Shown: positions 30,716-41,792, numbered from the stretch's first letter. The stretch is DNA of 64,000 nt from Craspedostauros australis (GCA_026770025.1 JAMXDE010000003.1:992001-1056000), one strand, 5' to 3'. Program-made: numbers and translations. The notes: generated by a model from the sequence alone, not told the origin.

Positions 30716-33700
30716 ATGGCGGAAGAGACAACTCCTGCCACGCTGGAAGAGCTGCAAGCGCAGCTCGAAGCGATCACGGTCGAGAACGCTCGCCTCACAC
30801 AGGCGACGTTGGCGGCCGAAGCCGCTGCAGAAGCAGCAAACGCGGCCATAGCCACTGCCCAAGCAGCGGCGACAGCCACCACGACCCCAAGCCGTCCCGG
30901 TCTCGAGCGCAGCCGCTCCGCTGGCGACACAAGACCTCGAACGGAACAGTCCTTCCTCGGCGACAGCATCTTCGACATGGAAACCCCCATGCCCAAGAAG
31001 AGCAGAAAGTCAGAAGAGGACAGCGAAGACGACGACCACGACCTCTCTGGGAAACCAACCGTTCCCATCATGGGAGGTATCCTCAAGCAAGGACGCAACT
31101 GGGTGCCCTGGACCGCAGGCGCGCCGAACGGGCATTGGACGGGCCTCCAAGACGAGTCACACACCAGGTGGACCAACTCTCAACAACAGAGAATCCTCCA
31201 TAACGGTGCTGACTCAACCAACCAGTCCAAGCGAGAGCAAGGACTCACCGACAAGTTCAAGAAAGGAGGGAACATCCAGCAGTTCATTCGCCTGGTGCGA
31301 AACCACATGGCAAGAACCGGACTCCTCACCATGGCGTACATCGCTGACGCCAACGCAGAGTCAGGAATGACTTGCGTCTTGGACTCACCAGCCGCCTTCA
31401 CTCTTGAAGATGCCACCAAGCACTTCGACGAGTTCCATCTGAAGTGGGATCACTACGACGTCCAGAACAACGAGACAGCCTCAGCGTTCTTCCGTGACAG
31501 TCTTGATCCAGCCCTCGAAGACCAACTCATGAACCGAATCGAGCCGAAGTTCCACGATAACTTCATCACTCTCTTCGTTGAGTTCATGAACAGCAACTCG
31601 GCCAACTCCTTGGATGAACAAGACGCCCTCGCAGCCAAGATCCGCGAAGTCAACTGCAGACGTTTTCCAAACGAGAACGTTGGTCTCATGGCAGTCCACC
31701 TCCGTGCTCTTTGCAAGCGCCTCGACGACGCCGGTCGCTTCGACCTTCGTCTCCTCCGAACGATCCTCGACGCCTTCCTGCAGGCTGGAGGACAGATCCG
31801 GTCTGGTGAACAGTACCGACGTCCTCTCTATGTGATGAAGGATAACCTTGAGGAAATCCTCATGCGTCTCCCCGTCTTCACGTACGAGTACGCTCGCCCC
31901 CAGCTTGCCGCAAAAGATCTCACATGGATGGCAATCTGCAACAAGGCCGAGGCGTCGTACGAAAACGAAGTGCGCGGAAATCGCTGGCATGCCATCAGGC
32001 GTACCAGAGACAGCAACGTGCCCAGGTACTCGTACGCCAACAACGCCGTCCAGAATCCAAGCGCCAACGTTCTCGAGCAACACAAGGGTTTCTCCAAGAA
32101 CGACGGAAGGAGAAACAACTTCAAGAAGCCCAAGGAACGCGACGCCAAACGCAACGCCAGCCAGGGCTGGTCGTCCAAAGCTCCCAAGCCCGGTGAACCA
32201 CAGCGCAAGCTTGTCAACGACAAGACTTTCATGTGGTGCGCCAAGTGCCGCCGCTGGCGTCTCTCGCACAACACTGAGAGTCATCAGGACAACTTCAAGT
32301 TCAAGGCGAAGGCAAAGGGCAAGCAAGCTCCCAAACAGGACAACCTCTCCATTGACATGGCTGCGTGGACATGCTTCACAGCCGCCTCCAGTCAAGACGA
32401 AGACACCTGGTGGTCTCTCGTCTGGAACCTCTTCACCTCCTTCAACTACTTCGGTAGCATCGTTGGAATGGTTCTCCTCTTCGCCTCACTCCAAGTCATC
32501 ACTATCGGAGTAGAGTATGGGTGGTACATCGCGGCAGCAAATGCCTGGATGCTAATTGCCGTAACTCTACTACTCCTCCACACGAACGTACCACGAAGAC
32601 CTGACTCAATCAACTCTGCTGATCTAGTCTACAACAAGGCACGAGTCAAAGAACGGTACAAGCAAGTGCATAAACGTCCAACACACTTCAATGGAGCCGT
32701 GAAACGCAGTCTCTACGATCTCGTAATGGAAAGTCTCGACCCAGATGGACCCAAACCCGTGAACGTGTCGAAAGGAAACTCCCCACGAACAAAACGTGTG
32801 TGGCGTCCCCAGGCTCGGACCAAAACTCGCAATCACAGATCAAAACGTCGTCACTGGAACCAATCGAAAAATTCCACTTATGGTAAAAACCAAACACCCA
32901 CGACAGCAAAATTGCCCCGCCAAGAAGGTCGCACCTCATCCATCTCACGAAATCTCTGGAGCCTGTACCCAACTCGCGGAATTGACTTGATGTATGATCG
33001 AAGTCAAAAGCAACAATGTGACAATGACATGCCCGCACTACTCACTCTGCAAGGTCTAGCCTCCTTCTTCTCCAATCGCAATGCTTTCGCATCTCCAGCT
33101 AAAGCTGAGAGTTATCTCTCACCCGATGCTCCATTCGAACTCGTTTGGGACAGCGGAGCATCAATTTCTGTGACAAATGACCTCAACGATTTCTGTTCTA
33201 CTCCAAGTCCTCCACCAAGACCGACCTTTCTCAACGGATTCCTCAAGAAAATCCAAGTGAATGCGTTGGGAACCGTCGAATGGTATGTCCTTGATGTAAC
33301 TGGAAGCCCTCGCAAATTGCGACTGCCTGCTTTCCATGTTCCCGAATCAAAGGTCAAGCTAATCAGCACTTCCAGTCTCCTTGAAGAGTATCAGGGCGAA
33401 ACGATCGTTTTCAACAAATCCTCCTGCAAACTCAGCGGAATCCTGGGAAACGACGATCGCAACGCAATCGTAGCGAATTACAAGAAGTCCACAAGGCTAC
33501 CAACATCAGTCGGCTACAGTGCCGACAACATCCATGACGTGCCAGCTGCACTAACTTCCATCGTCTCCACCGTGTCGGACCACAACGTGAACCTCACCCA
33601 ACCGCAAAAGGAACTTCTTCGGTGGCACTATCGTCTCGGACATTTATCCTTCAGTCGAGTGAAGTTCCTGCTGCGTTCGGGTACTCTCACCGGGTCAGAA

Positions 33701-36700
33701 TCGTCTAGAAAGATGCACACAGCTGCGGCAAGGGTCACAAGCTTCCCGCTTTGCGCTGCATGCCAATTCGGAAAGCTGCACCGTCGCCCTTCCCCAGGAA
33801 TAACTCAACATGTCGTCCGTGACAAACAAGGAGTTTTGCGCACCGATCACTTGTTCCCTGGACAACAAGTATCAGTGGACCACTTCGTCGGTCGAACGCC
33901 AGGACGCCTCTTCTCAGGACGAGGCAAAGGCGATCCAAACGAAATGTACAAAGGCGGAGCCATCTTTGTCGATCACGCATCAGGATACATTCACGTGGAA
34001 CCTGTGGCAGCGCTAACCACGCACGCCACCCTCGAAGCCAAGGAACGGTTCGAACTGATGTGTCGTGATGTTGGAGTCCCCGTACGATCGTATCTATCAG
34101 ACAACGCCACCACCTTCACCTCACCCGAATACTCCAAACACCTTGAAATCTTCCATCAAGTCCATCGATTCGCAGGTGTCGGCGCACATCACCACAACGG
34201 AATAGCCGAGCGAAGCATTCGAACAATTGTCTCAATGGCCCGAACCATGATGATGCATCAAAGCATCCACTGGCCAACGATGTTTGATGCTCAACTATGG
34301 CCAATGGCCGTCGTACACGCCGCGTACATCTACAATCGCGTGCCTAATCCCGCCACCGGTCTCACACCCTACGATGTTCTATCACGCATCCGTCTTCCCC
34401 TCAAGCAACTTCATAACCTGCACGTATGGGGCAGTCCAGTCTATGTCCTTAACAAAGCGCTGGCCGATGGACGCAAGATACCCCGATGGGAACCAAGAGG
34501 AGAGAGATACGTGAACATGGGTCTCTCTACGAAGCATGCTTCAACCGTACCTCTAGTCCTATCACCACGGACAGGTTCAATCACCCCTCAGTTCCACGTC
34601 GTGTTCGATGACTGGTTCGCAACGATTGCTACCGACTTGAAGCAACTTCCAAGCTATCAATCGGAAGAATGGACTCGCATGTTTGGTGACACCACCTTCC
34701 AATATCCATTCGATGACGACGATGTGGAATCAATGGAGCAGGACGACATCTTCGCATCAGACACGCGAGACCACAACCGGTTACAACGCAACGACGATAA
34801 CACTCCACCACCGAGTTTTGATACGCGAAACCAACAAACCATCCGTGAAAGAACGCCACAGGTATTGGCGAAAGGGTCGCAACCAATGACACAACAGATC
34901 CCCGATCTCATGAGTGAAGCTCTCGCCCCTCCGATGCCAGTTTCAGAGGGAGCCAACAGGCAAATGTCCTCGACAGAGGGAGCTCCCGATGAGTCCCCGG
35001 TACCTGACTCTACTATAGAGTCACCGGATCAGCGAACACTTCAACCGCAATTGAGCTCACCTCTCCGAGAATCACCAACATTGGAATTAGCAACTCCATT
35101 ACCACTTCCAGCTCCGACGCCAATTCAGACGAGCTCCACGCCACCCATGATACCTAAGTCTGAGCCAACGCCAGAAAGACCTCAAAGCACGAGAATTCGC
35201 AAACAACCAAAGCGATTCACGTACGCACGTATGGGAGGCAAAGCAGCCTGGCTGGACGACGAAGACACCGATGATTACTACTTCTGCCCTGCAGTAGCTA
35301 CCTTGGAAGAGATCGAACAGGCCGCAACACCCAGGGAACTGCACCCCGACTCATCATCGATCATCACATTCTCACAAGCTATCGTCGATTGCTTACATAC
35401 AATCGAACCTCTCCAACGCAAAGGTAGCGACTCTCTCTCCATCGATCTACACCAATTCAAGGTGGACGCTCACTACTTGTTGCGCAGACTCCGAGGTCGA
35501 TTCAACACCTTGAATCCACAGCCAACCAACGTCGTCCTCCCAACGTTCGCTCCAAAGGCGGCTGAAGTAGAAGAAGCAAGCATCAACATGGCTGACTGGT
35601 GGCAACCGGACCCCGACAACATGACCGAGGAAGGAGCGACTCCATTTCAGGAGACGTACAACAACTTTCACTCGGACATGGAGGACCATTTCGAGAAAGA
35701 CCTCAACAGCGTCTTTCTCAACGAAGACCTCCTCCGACTGGCCACTGACCACGCCGTCGAGCAATTCGTGGAGAAGCTGAGCACCTTCATCAGTACTGGC
35801 ACGATGGAACCCCACTTCGACGCTCTCGACTTCATGTCCAAGGCCAAATCAGGGCCATGGTACTACCAAGACCCCGAACATTTGATGAACCAAGGGTACC
35901 TTCCACCCAAATCTGCGTACAACGCAGAAGCGTTCGTCCAAAGGACTCGCTCCGTGTGGAATGCGATGATCGAAAATCATCATTACCGTCTCGCATTCGA
36001 GCTACTCCGTCGCCAAGTGACGACGATCCGACCAGGACCGTGGCCACTTCCAAGCGAATACGAGATTGAGCAATTCGTCCAAGGCATGATTGAGTCGAAC
36101 ACGGCGCCACTCACTTCGGCCCCAGCGACTCGCTCCGCCAACAAAGGATCCATGCTCGACATCGACTCGTCATCCACGCTCGACATCAACCCGTCGTTCA
36201 TCCTCGACACAGCGAAGTGCATTCCACCAACTACATGGGCGAACATCGAACAGCATGCCTACTCTGTCGCAATCATCGAGCCACAGAAGGATGCAACAAA
36301 CTACCCCACCTACGTCGATAATCGCATGATCAGCTACTTTGCCGCAGGTGGCGACTTGGAGATCGCCGAACGCACCTCGGTGTACAAGGCATCCAACACC
36401 GACCCGGATACTCTCTCCTTCGACGAAGCCATTCGCGACGACAACAAAGACGAGTGGATGCAAGCCGCCGAAAAGGAGATTCGAGATCTCACGGAAAAGG
36501 GCACGTGGGAGGAAGTGAAGAAGATCGACATCAAGAACGATCGCATCTTTCCAGGAACCTGGGTCTTTCGCCGCAAGCGCCTCCCCGACGGAACCATCAA
36601 GAAATACAAGGGACGCTGGTGTTGCCGTGGAGACCTCATGCAAGAGGACTCCTCCACCTACGCACCAGTCGTCGCATGGTCATCCGTCCGCATCTTCCTC

Positions 36701-37981
36701 AGCACTTCCATCGTCATGGGTTGGACAACAACGTCCATCGACTTCACGAACGCTTTCGTGCAAGCATCCATCCACAAGCCAGTCTACCTTCATCTCCCTC
36801 GTGGATTCAAATCAACGAAGGGTCCCGACACCTGCCTCAAGCTCCGCAAGAGCCTGTACGGCTTGACGATTGCTCCTCGTCTCTGGTATGAACACCTCAT
36901 CCGAGCCCTCACTACGATCGGCTTCAAGGCCTGCGACCAAGAGCAGTGCTTGTTCATCAAGAAGGACATCATGATCGTCCTCTACGTTGACGATGCGGGC
37001 ATCGCCTCCAAGACCAAGCAAGCCGCCGACGACTTCATCAAATCAATGCGCGACCTCGGCTTTGAGCTCACCCAAGAAGGAAACTTCACCGAGTTCCTGG
37101 GAATCGAGCTCAGCCGTGATCCAAAAGCAGACACGGTCCATCTCCGCCAACCAGGACTAATCAAGAAGATCCTCGCCACTACGAAGATGACGAACTGCAG
37201 TCCGTGCCCCGTACCAACTACGCAGCTCGCACTGGGACAATGCAAGCATGAGCCTCCCATGAACGAACCATGGAACTACCGCTCCGTCGTCGGCATGCTG
37301 TTGTATCTCACGACCAACACTCGCCCCGACCTGGCATTCGCAGTCTCCCAAGTCGCTCGCTTCGGAAGTGACCCTCGCCGCTCACACGCCAAGGCCGTCA
37401 AGCGCATCATGCGCTATCTCAAGCACACTGAGGACAAGGGTACCATCGTGCGTCCCACCGGGCAGCTTGATCTCAAGTGCTACGTGGATGCAGACTTCGC
37501 AGGACTCTACGGACGAGAAGACAGCAAGGACCCCGTCTCAGTCAAGTCGCGCACTGGCTACCTCATTACGCTGGGAGGGTGCCCCCTCATTTGGAAGTCC
37601 AAACTCCAAACTGAGATTGCTCTATCTACGATGGAGTCCGAGTACGCCGCTCTCTCTCTCGCAATGCGCACGCTGATTCCCATTCAACAGCTCATCCGCC
37701 AAGTCATCAACAATGCCGGCACCACCATGCCACTGCACACCAACCTCCAGTGCACGGTGTTTGAGGACAACCAAGCCTGCATTTCCCTTGCTACCAATCA
37801 TCAACCAACCGCGCGCACCAAGCACTTCCTGACTAAGTGGCACTTCTTTTGGTACTGGGTCAAGGCAGGGTTCATCTACATCCAGCACATCGCAACACCG
37901 GAGCAACTGGCCGACATCTTCACCAAAGGACTGTCCATCGCAGTCTTCGAATACCTGCGATTCAAGATCATGGGTTGGTAA
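30716..37981 (+). CDS. gag-pol: E2 Gag-Pol polyprotein (2421 aa), single ORF
   Basis: The ATG at 30716 sits in CATCATGGCGG. An N-terminal Glu/Ala-rich coiled-coil-like segment (residues 1-65) precedes the gag helical region. A CCHH-type finger (WCAKC...H...H) lies near 507-523 in place of CCHC. Two adjacent hydrophobic segments (about 579-599 and 602-623) look membrane-spanning. The protease has WDSGAS with D812. Pre-integrase shows RWHYRLGH and CAACQFGK. The integrase DDE core starts at VDHFVG (about D1055) and includes YLSDNATTF and HHNGIAERS. A long Pro/Ser/Thr linker and an extra acidic region lead to reverse transcriptase (FTNAFVQAS, YVDD 2090-2093) and RNase H (YVDADFAG, STMESEYAAL, EDNQACI, ADIFTKGL). 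No frameshift separates gag from pol, so Gag must come from processing or another mechanism. Confidence 0.95.
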   Translation: MAEETTPATLEELQAQLEAITVENARLTQATLAAEAAAEAANAAIATAQAAATATTTPSRPGLERSRSAGDTRPRTEQSFLGDSIFDMETPMPKKSRKSEEDSEDDDHDLSGKPTVPIMGGILKQGRNWVPWTAGAPNGHWTGLQDESHTRWTNSQQQRILHNGADSTNQSKREQGLTDKFKKGGNIQQFIRLVRNHMARTGLLTMAYIADANAESGMTCVLDSPAAFTLEDATKHFDEFHLKWDHYDVQNNETASAFFRDSLDPALEDQLMNRIEPKFHDNFITLFVEFMNSNSANSLDEQDALAAKIREVNCRRFPNENVGLMAVHLRALCKRLDDAGRFDLRLLRTILDAFLQAGGQIRSGEQYRRPLYVMKDNLEEILMRLPVFTYEYARPQLAAKDLTWMAICNKAEASYENEVRGNRWHAIRRTRDSNVPRYSYANNAVQNPSANVLEQHKGFSKNDGRRNNFKKPKERDAKRNASQGWSSKAPKPGEPQRKLVNDKTFMWCAKCRRWRLSHNTESHQDNFKFKAKAKGKQAPKQDNLSIDMAAWTCFTAASSQDEDTWWSLVWNLFTSFNYFGSIVGMVLLFASLQVITIGVEYGWYIAAANAWMLIAVTLLLLHTNVPRRPDSINSADLVYNKARVKERYKQVHKRPTHFNGAVKRSLYDLVMESLDPDGPKPVNVSKGNSPRTKRVWRPQARTKTRNHRSKRRHWNQSKNSTYGKNQTPTTAKLPRQEGRTSSISRNLWSLYPTRGIDLMYDRSQKQQCDNDMPALLTLQGLASFFSNRNAFASPAKAESYLSPDAPFELVWDSGASISVTNDLNDFCSTPSPPPRPTFLNGFLKKIQVNALGTVEWYVLDVTGSPRKLRLPAFHVPESKVKLISTSSLLEEYQGETIVFNKSSCKLSGILGNDDRNAIVANYKKSTRLPTSVGYSADNIHDVPAALTSIVSTVSDHNVNLTQPQKELLRWHYRLGHLSFSRVKFLLRSGTLTGSESSRKMHTAAARVTSFPLCAACQFGKLHRRPSPGITQHVVRDKQGVLRTDHLFPGQQVSVDHFVGRTPGRLFSGRGKGDPNEMYKGGAIFVDHASGYIHVEPVAALTTHATLEAKERFELMCRDVGVPVRSYLSDNATTFTSPEYSKHLEIFHQVHRFAGVGAHHHNGIAERSIRTIVSMARTMMMHQSIHWPTMFDAQLWPMAVVHAAYIYNRVPNPATGLTPYDVLSRIRLPLKQLHNLHVWGSPVYVLNKALADGRKIPRWEPRGERYVNMGLSTKHASTVPLVLSPRTGSITPQFHVVFDDWFATIATDLKQLPSYQSEEWTRMFGDTTFQYPFDDDDVESMEQDDIFASDTRDHNRLQRNDDNTPPPSFDTRNQQTIRERTPQVLAKGSQPMTQQIPDLMSEALAPPMPVSEGANRQMSSTEGAPDESPVPDSTIESPDQRTLQPQLSSPLRESPTLELATPLPLPAPTPIQTSSTPPMIPKSEPTPERPQSTRIRKQPKRFTYARMGGKAAWLDDEDTDDYYFCPAVATLEEIEQAATPRELHPDSSSIITFSQAIVDCLHTIEPLQRKGSDSLSIDLHQFKVDAHYLLRRLRGRFNTLNPQPTNVVLPTFAPKAAEVEEASINMADWWQPDPDNMTEEGATPFQETYNNFHSDMEDHFEKDLNSVFLNEDLLRLATDHAVEQFVEKLSTFISTGTMEPHFDALDFMSKAKSGPWYYQDPEHLMNQGYLPPKSAYNAEAFVQRTRSVWNAMIENHHYRLAFELLRRQVTTIRPGPWPLPSEYEIEQFVQGMIESNTAPLTSAPATRSANKGSMLDIDSSSTLDINPSFILDTAKCIPPTTWANIEQHAYSVAIIEPQKDATNYPTYVDNRMISYFAAGGDLEIAERTSVYKASNTDPDTLSFDEAIRDDNKDEWMQAAEKEIRDLTEKGTWEEVKKIDIKNDRIFPGTWVFRRKRLPDGTIKKYKGRWCCRGDLMQEDSSTYAPVVAWSSVRIFLSTSIVMGWTTTSIDFTNAFVQASIHKPVYLHLPRGFKSTKGPDTCLKLRKSLYGLTIAPRLWYEHLIRALTTIGFKACDQEQCLFIKKDIMIVLYVDDAGIASKTKQAADDFIKSMRDLGFELTQEGNFTEFLGIELSRDPKADTVHLRQPGLIKKILATTKMTNCSPCPVPTTQLALGQCKHEPPMNEPWNYRSVVGMLLYLTTNTRPDLAFAVSQVARFGSDPRRSHAKAVKRIMRYLKHTEDKGTIVRPTGQLDLKCYVDADFAGLYGREDSKDPVSVKSRTGYLITLGGCPLIWKSKLQTEIALSTMESEYAALSLAMRTLIPIQQLIRQVINNAGTTMPLHTNLQCTVFEDNQACISLATNHQPTARTKHFLTKWHFFWYWVKAGFIYIQHIATPEQLADIFTKGLSIAVFEYLRFKIMGW

Positions 37982-38055
37982 TAACCAACAACAACAAACA
38001 ACAACGAAGGATGAAGTTTTCATCGATACCACAACTCCAATCACGACCCAACACT

Positions 38056-38064
38056 GAGAGGGAG
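38056..38064 (+). other. Polypurine tract of E2
   Basis: GAGAGGGAG abuts the AGTTGAG start of the 3' LTR, the expected plus-strand primer position. Confidence 0.65.
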
Positions 38065-38751
38065 AGTTGAGATTCAATGAGGGACAGACTAGTACCGAAC
38101 ACGGTATCAACCCGATGGGAGAAATTCCTGTTTTGGCGCGAAATCTTCCGACTTGATTGACCACCAAACCTTTTTCTCCTCCTTTCTCTCCTCCATTCAC
38201 GAATCCATCATGACTCAAACCTGACCGACCTGACTCACACCCCACCTGGGAACTATATGCTCTTCAGATCCTCCTTACTAAAACTTATCTCGATTCCTTC
38301 ATTGCTGATGACCACCACACTACCACCGTGGTCTCAGCATGCGTATCCAACTTGCTTCAACTCAAGCAATGGAATCCGAGTGTCAGCTTCAGCCACAGCC
38401 ACTGCTTCATGACCGTCACCACTGATTGTCATGACCTACACTGCAGTGTAACTACATGTGCGGAGAGCAAGGTACTGTATTGACTGTCTACTCTGTTGCA
38501 CTGAATCAAGTGCATCAGTGCAGGGTCTCGCCAAGTTGTGTGGCATCGTTTCTTCACCCTACTAACACCAATAAGCTAACTCATAATAACGGACTAGGAT
38601 TAGCTACAAAGCACTCTACTTCTCATCGTTACAAGTTATAACTATTCAAACAGCACACCTCTCTTGAACTGCATCACACGGCTATCCCGAAGCCGGCAGA
38701 TTCACGAGGCATTCTCCACCGATTCGCGACGCCTACGCACGAATCCTAACT
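38065..38751 (+). repeat. 3' LTR of E2
   Basis: 687 bp, identical by eye to 29602-30288. It is followed by AACAT, the second target-duplication copy. Confidence 0.93.
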
Positions 38752-38942
38752 AACATCTTCGACATTCTCCGACGACGTTGGCACACGTTCGAACATGTTG
38801 TAACATTTTTGACCTTTTTGGAACTCGTGAATGGAGATTCCAGTCGTGTCGTGTGTTGCAATTTTCAGGGCTACGTACAAAAGTACTGCAGCACTCGTAG
38901 AGATGGTGATTCGATGAGCAGGCGTCAGCCGACTTTTCCGGA

Positions 38943-38950
38943 TGACGTCA
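38943..38950. promoter_or_regulatory. CRE-like palindrome TGACGTCA
   Basis: Exact bZIP/CRE palindrome about 650 bp upstream of the 39.6-kb ATG. The same octamer occurs in the U3 regions of E3 and E4. Function is inferred from motif identity only. Confidence 0.4.
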
Positions 38951-39375
38951 TCTCCGCACATTTTTGAACATGTTGGAACATTCCCGAACTCTTTGTCACA
39001 CCTCAGCTAAATCACGAACGTAGCGGAACATCACCGCCAATGCTCGCCACAAAATGAGAGCGGTCCCACAAAAACGGCTCAAAACAAAAACAAACTGATG
39101 ATGATGGGCATCCCACCCCACACCTCCACTGATTGCTATCTTCATGCTGCATGATAAACACATCTAATAGTAACCTACTATTGTAAACATCAATGAATAA
39201 AATGAATGTTACAGCCGTTTTAGTTGCAAGGCTTTGTAGCGATGTTCGTTGGTTGACCATGACTGTCTTGATCTGCCTCAAGTTGTGGTGCTCGTCGCTG
39301 TGTTTGAGTTGGTTGGGGCTGGTCTTTGCTGTTTGTTTGTGTAGGAACAGTACTGCACAAGTGTGGAGTTGTTGT

Positions 39376-39515
<140 letters not shown>

Positions 39516-39600
39516 TTGCTGTGCGGTTGTTCATGGTGGTGTCACTGTTGCTGTCGTTGTTGTCGTTTTTGCGGCTCATCCTCACAACAACCTCACAACA

Positions 39601-41319
39601 ATGAACGACCAACACCCACCCGAACCAACAAAGAGCGCCTACTGGTCACGAGAAGGCGAGGACGCTGGCTACCTTGTGCAACTGTTCCACAACAACACCT
39701 ACGACGCCGCCACCTTCGACAAGTTCTGTTTGGATCACCGCAGTTGGCTGAGCAAGTACAAGAAGGAGACGCTTCGGAAGAACTACGGAAAAGTCTGGGA
39801 CCGCTACGTTCACTGGGGCAGAGATCCAACAAAGAGTAAGTGCGCACCTGCCTTGTCACTGTCATTGCCATGGTCACAGTCTCGGTCACTGCCATTCACT
39901 TCATGCACACACACACTCACACCCATTGCAGCCTTCTCTCCTTCCTTTGGTCGCCGCTACGGATTGACACTCGCAAGCACTGAAACCGAGCGCCAGAGCA
40001 TCGCTGGAGCTGTCGCAACAGACTTCGTCCCCGGACAATCACTTCGCCCACCACCCACCAGCCGCCGCAATTGGGAAAGCATCAACAGTCCCCCCAACAC
40101 CAGTACCCGAGCTGGACGTGACTACTTTGGGAACACAGAACTGGAAAGTGACGACGGCGGAATTGTGTTTTCTGAGGCAGAAAGCGAGCCCCAGCCATCC
40201 CCAACATCAAACAACACACGTCAAAACATGAAGTCAGCACCAAAGCAGGCTGCCACCAGCAAAAAGACCACCTTTGCAATGGATAGCCTGAAGAGTGCAC
40301 TAAAGGAGGTATCAGCTCCACCATCCATCCTCCTGCCAACTGACTACTTTGAAATTCCCAATCAGACTGATCCTTCTCACCCAGCAGCATCTACTGTGTC
40401 TGCTTTTGGTGTTTTCACTGATGTGCTGAGTGTCATGGATCATGAGTGTGTCCAGTTCTTCGTTGAGGGAGAAAACACCATTCGCATCGAGTACAAACTC
40501 CCCTCTGAATCTTTCCGCGCCCCCAATCGTCTTGGCAACTCGTTGAGCCGAATTGGTTTGGTCAGCAATGCACTGCAAACAACACTATCTAAGTACCACG
40601 GATCACTTGCGCCCTTCCCAGGCAGCCGCAACAGCAGGCTTCACATCCAACGTGTTGTATTGCCCCACACGATCCAACCGGACTTTCGCTCCGGTGATAC
40701 TAATCGCTTGTTCCACCCTCTTCGCTTCAACGAATCCCCATGCATCCCCACCATCACTCGTCGCGGCACAAAGACGATGTATTGCTTGGTCATGGCAAAG
40801 CCGGACAAACTGGTGGAGTTCGTCTGCGACAACACGCGTGTCAAACAGTTTGACATGTACGAAGGGCCTGATTCCAATGATGACGATTCCGATGACAGTG
40901 ACACTTCGGGAACCACAAACAAACAATCCACTCGCAGAACTCGAGAATCCGGAAACCAGTCGAGCCGAATCAACAAGAAGCCAAGAACCAGAAGCGATTC
41001 GCGCCGACTTAACGCGGACATGATGGTGGCAGCCAAATTCCCAAGCAACATCAGCATGAAGAGCAACCGCAAGAAGGGTACCACCGCAAGTATCCGTAGT
41101 ACCCGCAGCGACCACACTGGTAGTACCCGCCGCAGCAACCGCAGCAAGAGCAGTCACAGCGCCAACAGCAGCCACAACAGGAAGAGCAACATGGCATACT
41201 ACCACGACGATGGTACCGATAGTGACAGCAGCATTTTGTCCGAGGTGAGCACCATTGCAGATGTCAATGAGCCAACAACCCCCAGCAATGACACCTTCTT
41301 CTCCTCCAATGAAGACTGA
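39601..41319 (+). CDS. Uncharacterised protein with Myb/SANT-like N-terminus, two exons (about 540 aa)
   Basis: The ATG at 39601 opens a 572-codon ORF. A 96-bp intron (39836-39931) removes 32 residues rich in Ser/Leu/Thr. Residues 13-70 have the spacing of a Myb/SANT-like or trihelix domain, with aromatic anchors (YWSREGED, RSWLSKYKKETL, YGKVWDRYV). Residues 225-400 look globular (PPSILLPTDYFEIPN, ECVQFFVEGENTIRIEY, TKTMYCLVMAKPDK) and I do not recognise the family. The C-terminus is Ser/Arg/Asp-rich with nuclear-localisation-like basic clusters. PIF/Harbinger elements usually carry a Myb-like second gene (family knowledge). Removing E2, this gene would lie divergently about 1 kb from the transposase, so it could be that partner. 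That link is inference. Confidence 0.75.
   Translation: MNDQHPPEPTKSAYWSREGEDAGYLVQLFHNNTYDAATFDKFCLDHRSWLSKYKKETLRKNYGKVWDRYVHWGRDPTKSKCAPALSLSLPWSQSRSLPFTSCTHTLTPIAAFSPSFGRRYGLTLASTETERQSIAGAVATDFVPGQSLRPPPTSRRNWESINSPPNTSTRAGRDYFGNTELESDDGGIVFSEAESEPQPSPTSNNTRQNMKSAPKQAATSKKTTFAMDSLKSALKEVSAPPSILLPTDYFEIPNQTDPSHPAASTVSAFGVFTDVLSVMDHECVQFFVEGENTIRIEYKLPSESFRAPNRLGNSLSRIGLVSNALQTTLSKYHGSLAPFPGSRNSRLHIQRVVLPHTIQPDFRSGDTNRLFHPLRFNESPCIPTITRRGTKTMYCLVMAKPDKLVEFVCDNTRVKQFDMYEGPDSNDDDSDDSDTSGTTNKQSTRRTRESGNQSSRINKKPRTRSDSRRLNADMMVAAKFPSNISMKSNRKKGTTASIRSTRSDHTGSTRRSNRSKSSHSANSSHNRKSNMAYYHDDGTDSDSSILSEVSTIADVNEPTTPSNDTFFSSNED
39836..39931 (+). other. Intron of the Myb-like gene (96 bp)
   Basis: Donor AAAGA|GTAAGTGCG and acceptor CACCCATTGCAG|CCTTC after a pyrimidine/CA-rich tract. 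The length is a multiple of three without a stop, so both spliced and retained forms are open. Confidence 0.75.
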
Positions 41320-41753
41320 TGAGCTCGAATGACACAACACAGTAGCGAGCGCAGAATCTACAAATTAAGCCTGCGCTCATGACCCGAACGGCTGTCCACC
41401 ACGAAACAACCGTAACAATAATTAGCAGTAACAAATCACACACATTCCACAATCGTCTTGCCTGTGCGCCATTTTTCCGTGTGCCCCAGCGTTGCCATCG
41501 GAAGAATGGAGTCCCCAATGACTTCGCGCGACCCACGCCAGTGAATGATTGTGATTGTTGTTCAAGATTTCGAGATTAATTGCGGTGTTCACCTGTGAGT
41601 GGTGTTCGTTGCTTGCGATGATGATGCCCTTCACGTCAAACAAAATGACAAAACCATCGTCCGAATGACTTCTCTGAGAGACACAAAGGCACTCGTCGTT
41701 CTCTGTCGATCGATACTTGGTACTTGCACTGTACGACCTGCGGCAAACCATAA
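41320..41753. other. 3' flank of the Myb-like gene
   Basis: About 430 bp up to the left terminal inverted repeat of the composite element. It ends with ATAA (41750-41753), the left target duplication. No gene seen. Confidence 0.5.
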
Positions 41754-41792
41754 GAGCCCATTCAGTCACAAACCAACGAGTCGCGGGGGGAG
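41754..41792 (+). repeat. Left terminal inverted repeat (39 bp)
   Basis: Starts GAGCCCATTCAG and ends GTCGCGGGGGGAG. It is identical to the reverse complement of 56806-56844, and similarity stops abruptly at base 40. Confidence 0.85.

Larger units (their letters stand above)
29602..38751 (+). mobile_element. Intact Ty1/copia retrotransposon E2 (9150 bp)
   Basis: Two 687-bp LTRs, identical by eye, begin AGTTGAG and end CCTAACT. The target duplication AACAT lies at 29597-29601 and 38752-38756. A tRNA 3'-end type primer site, one 2421-codon gag-pol ORF and a short purine tract complete it. Integrase precedes reverse transcriptase. The open ORF and matching LTRs indicate a recent insertion. It landed inside the region that once linked the transposase (left) and the 39.6-kb gene (right). 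Confidence 0.95.
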
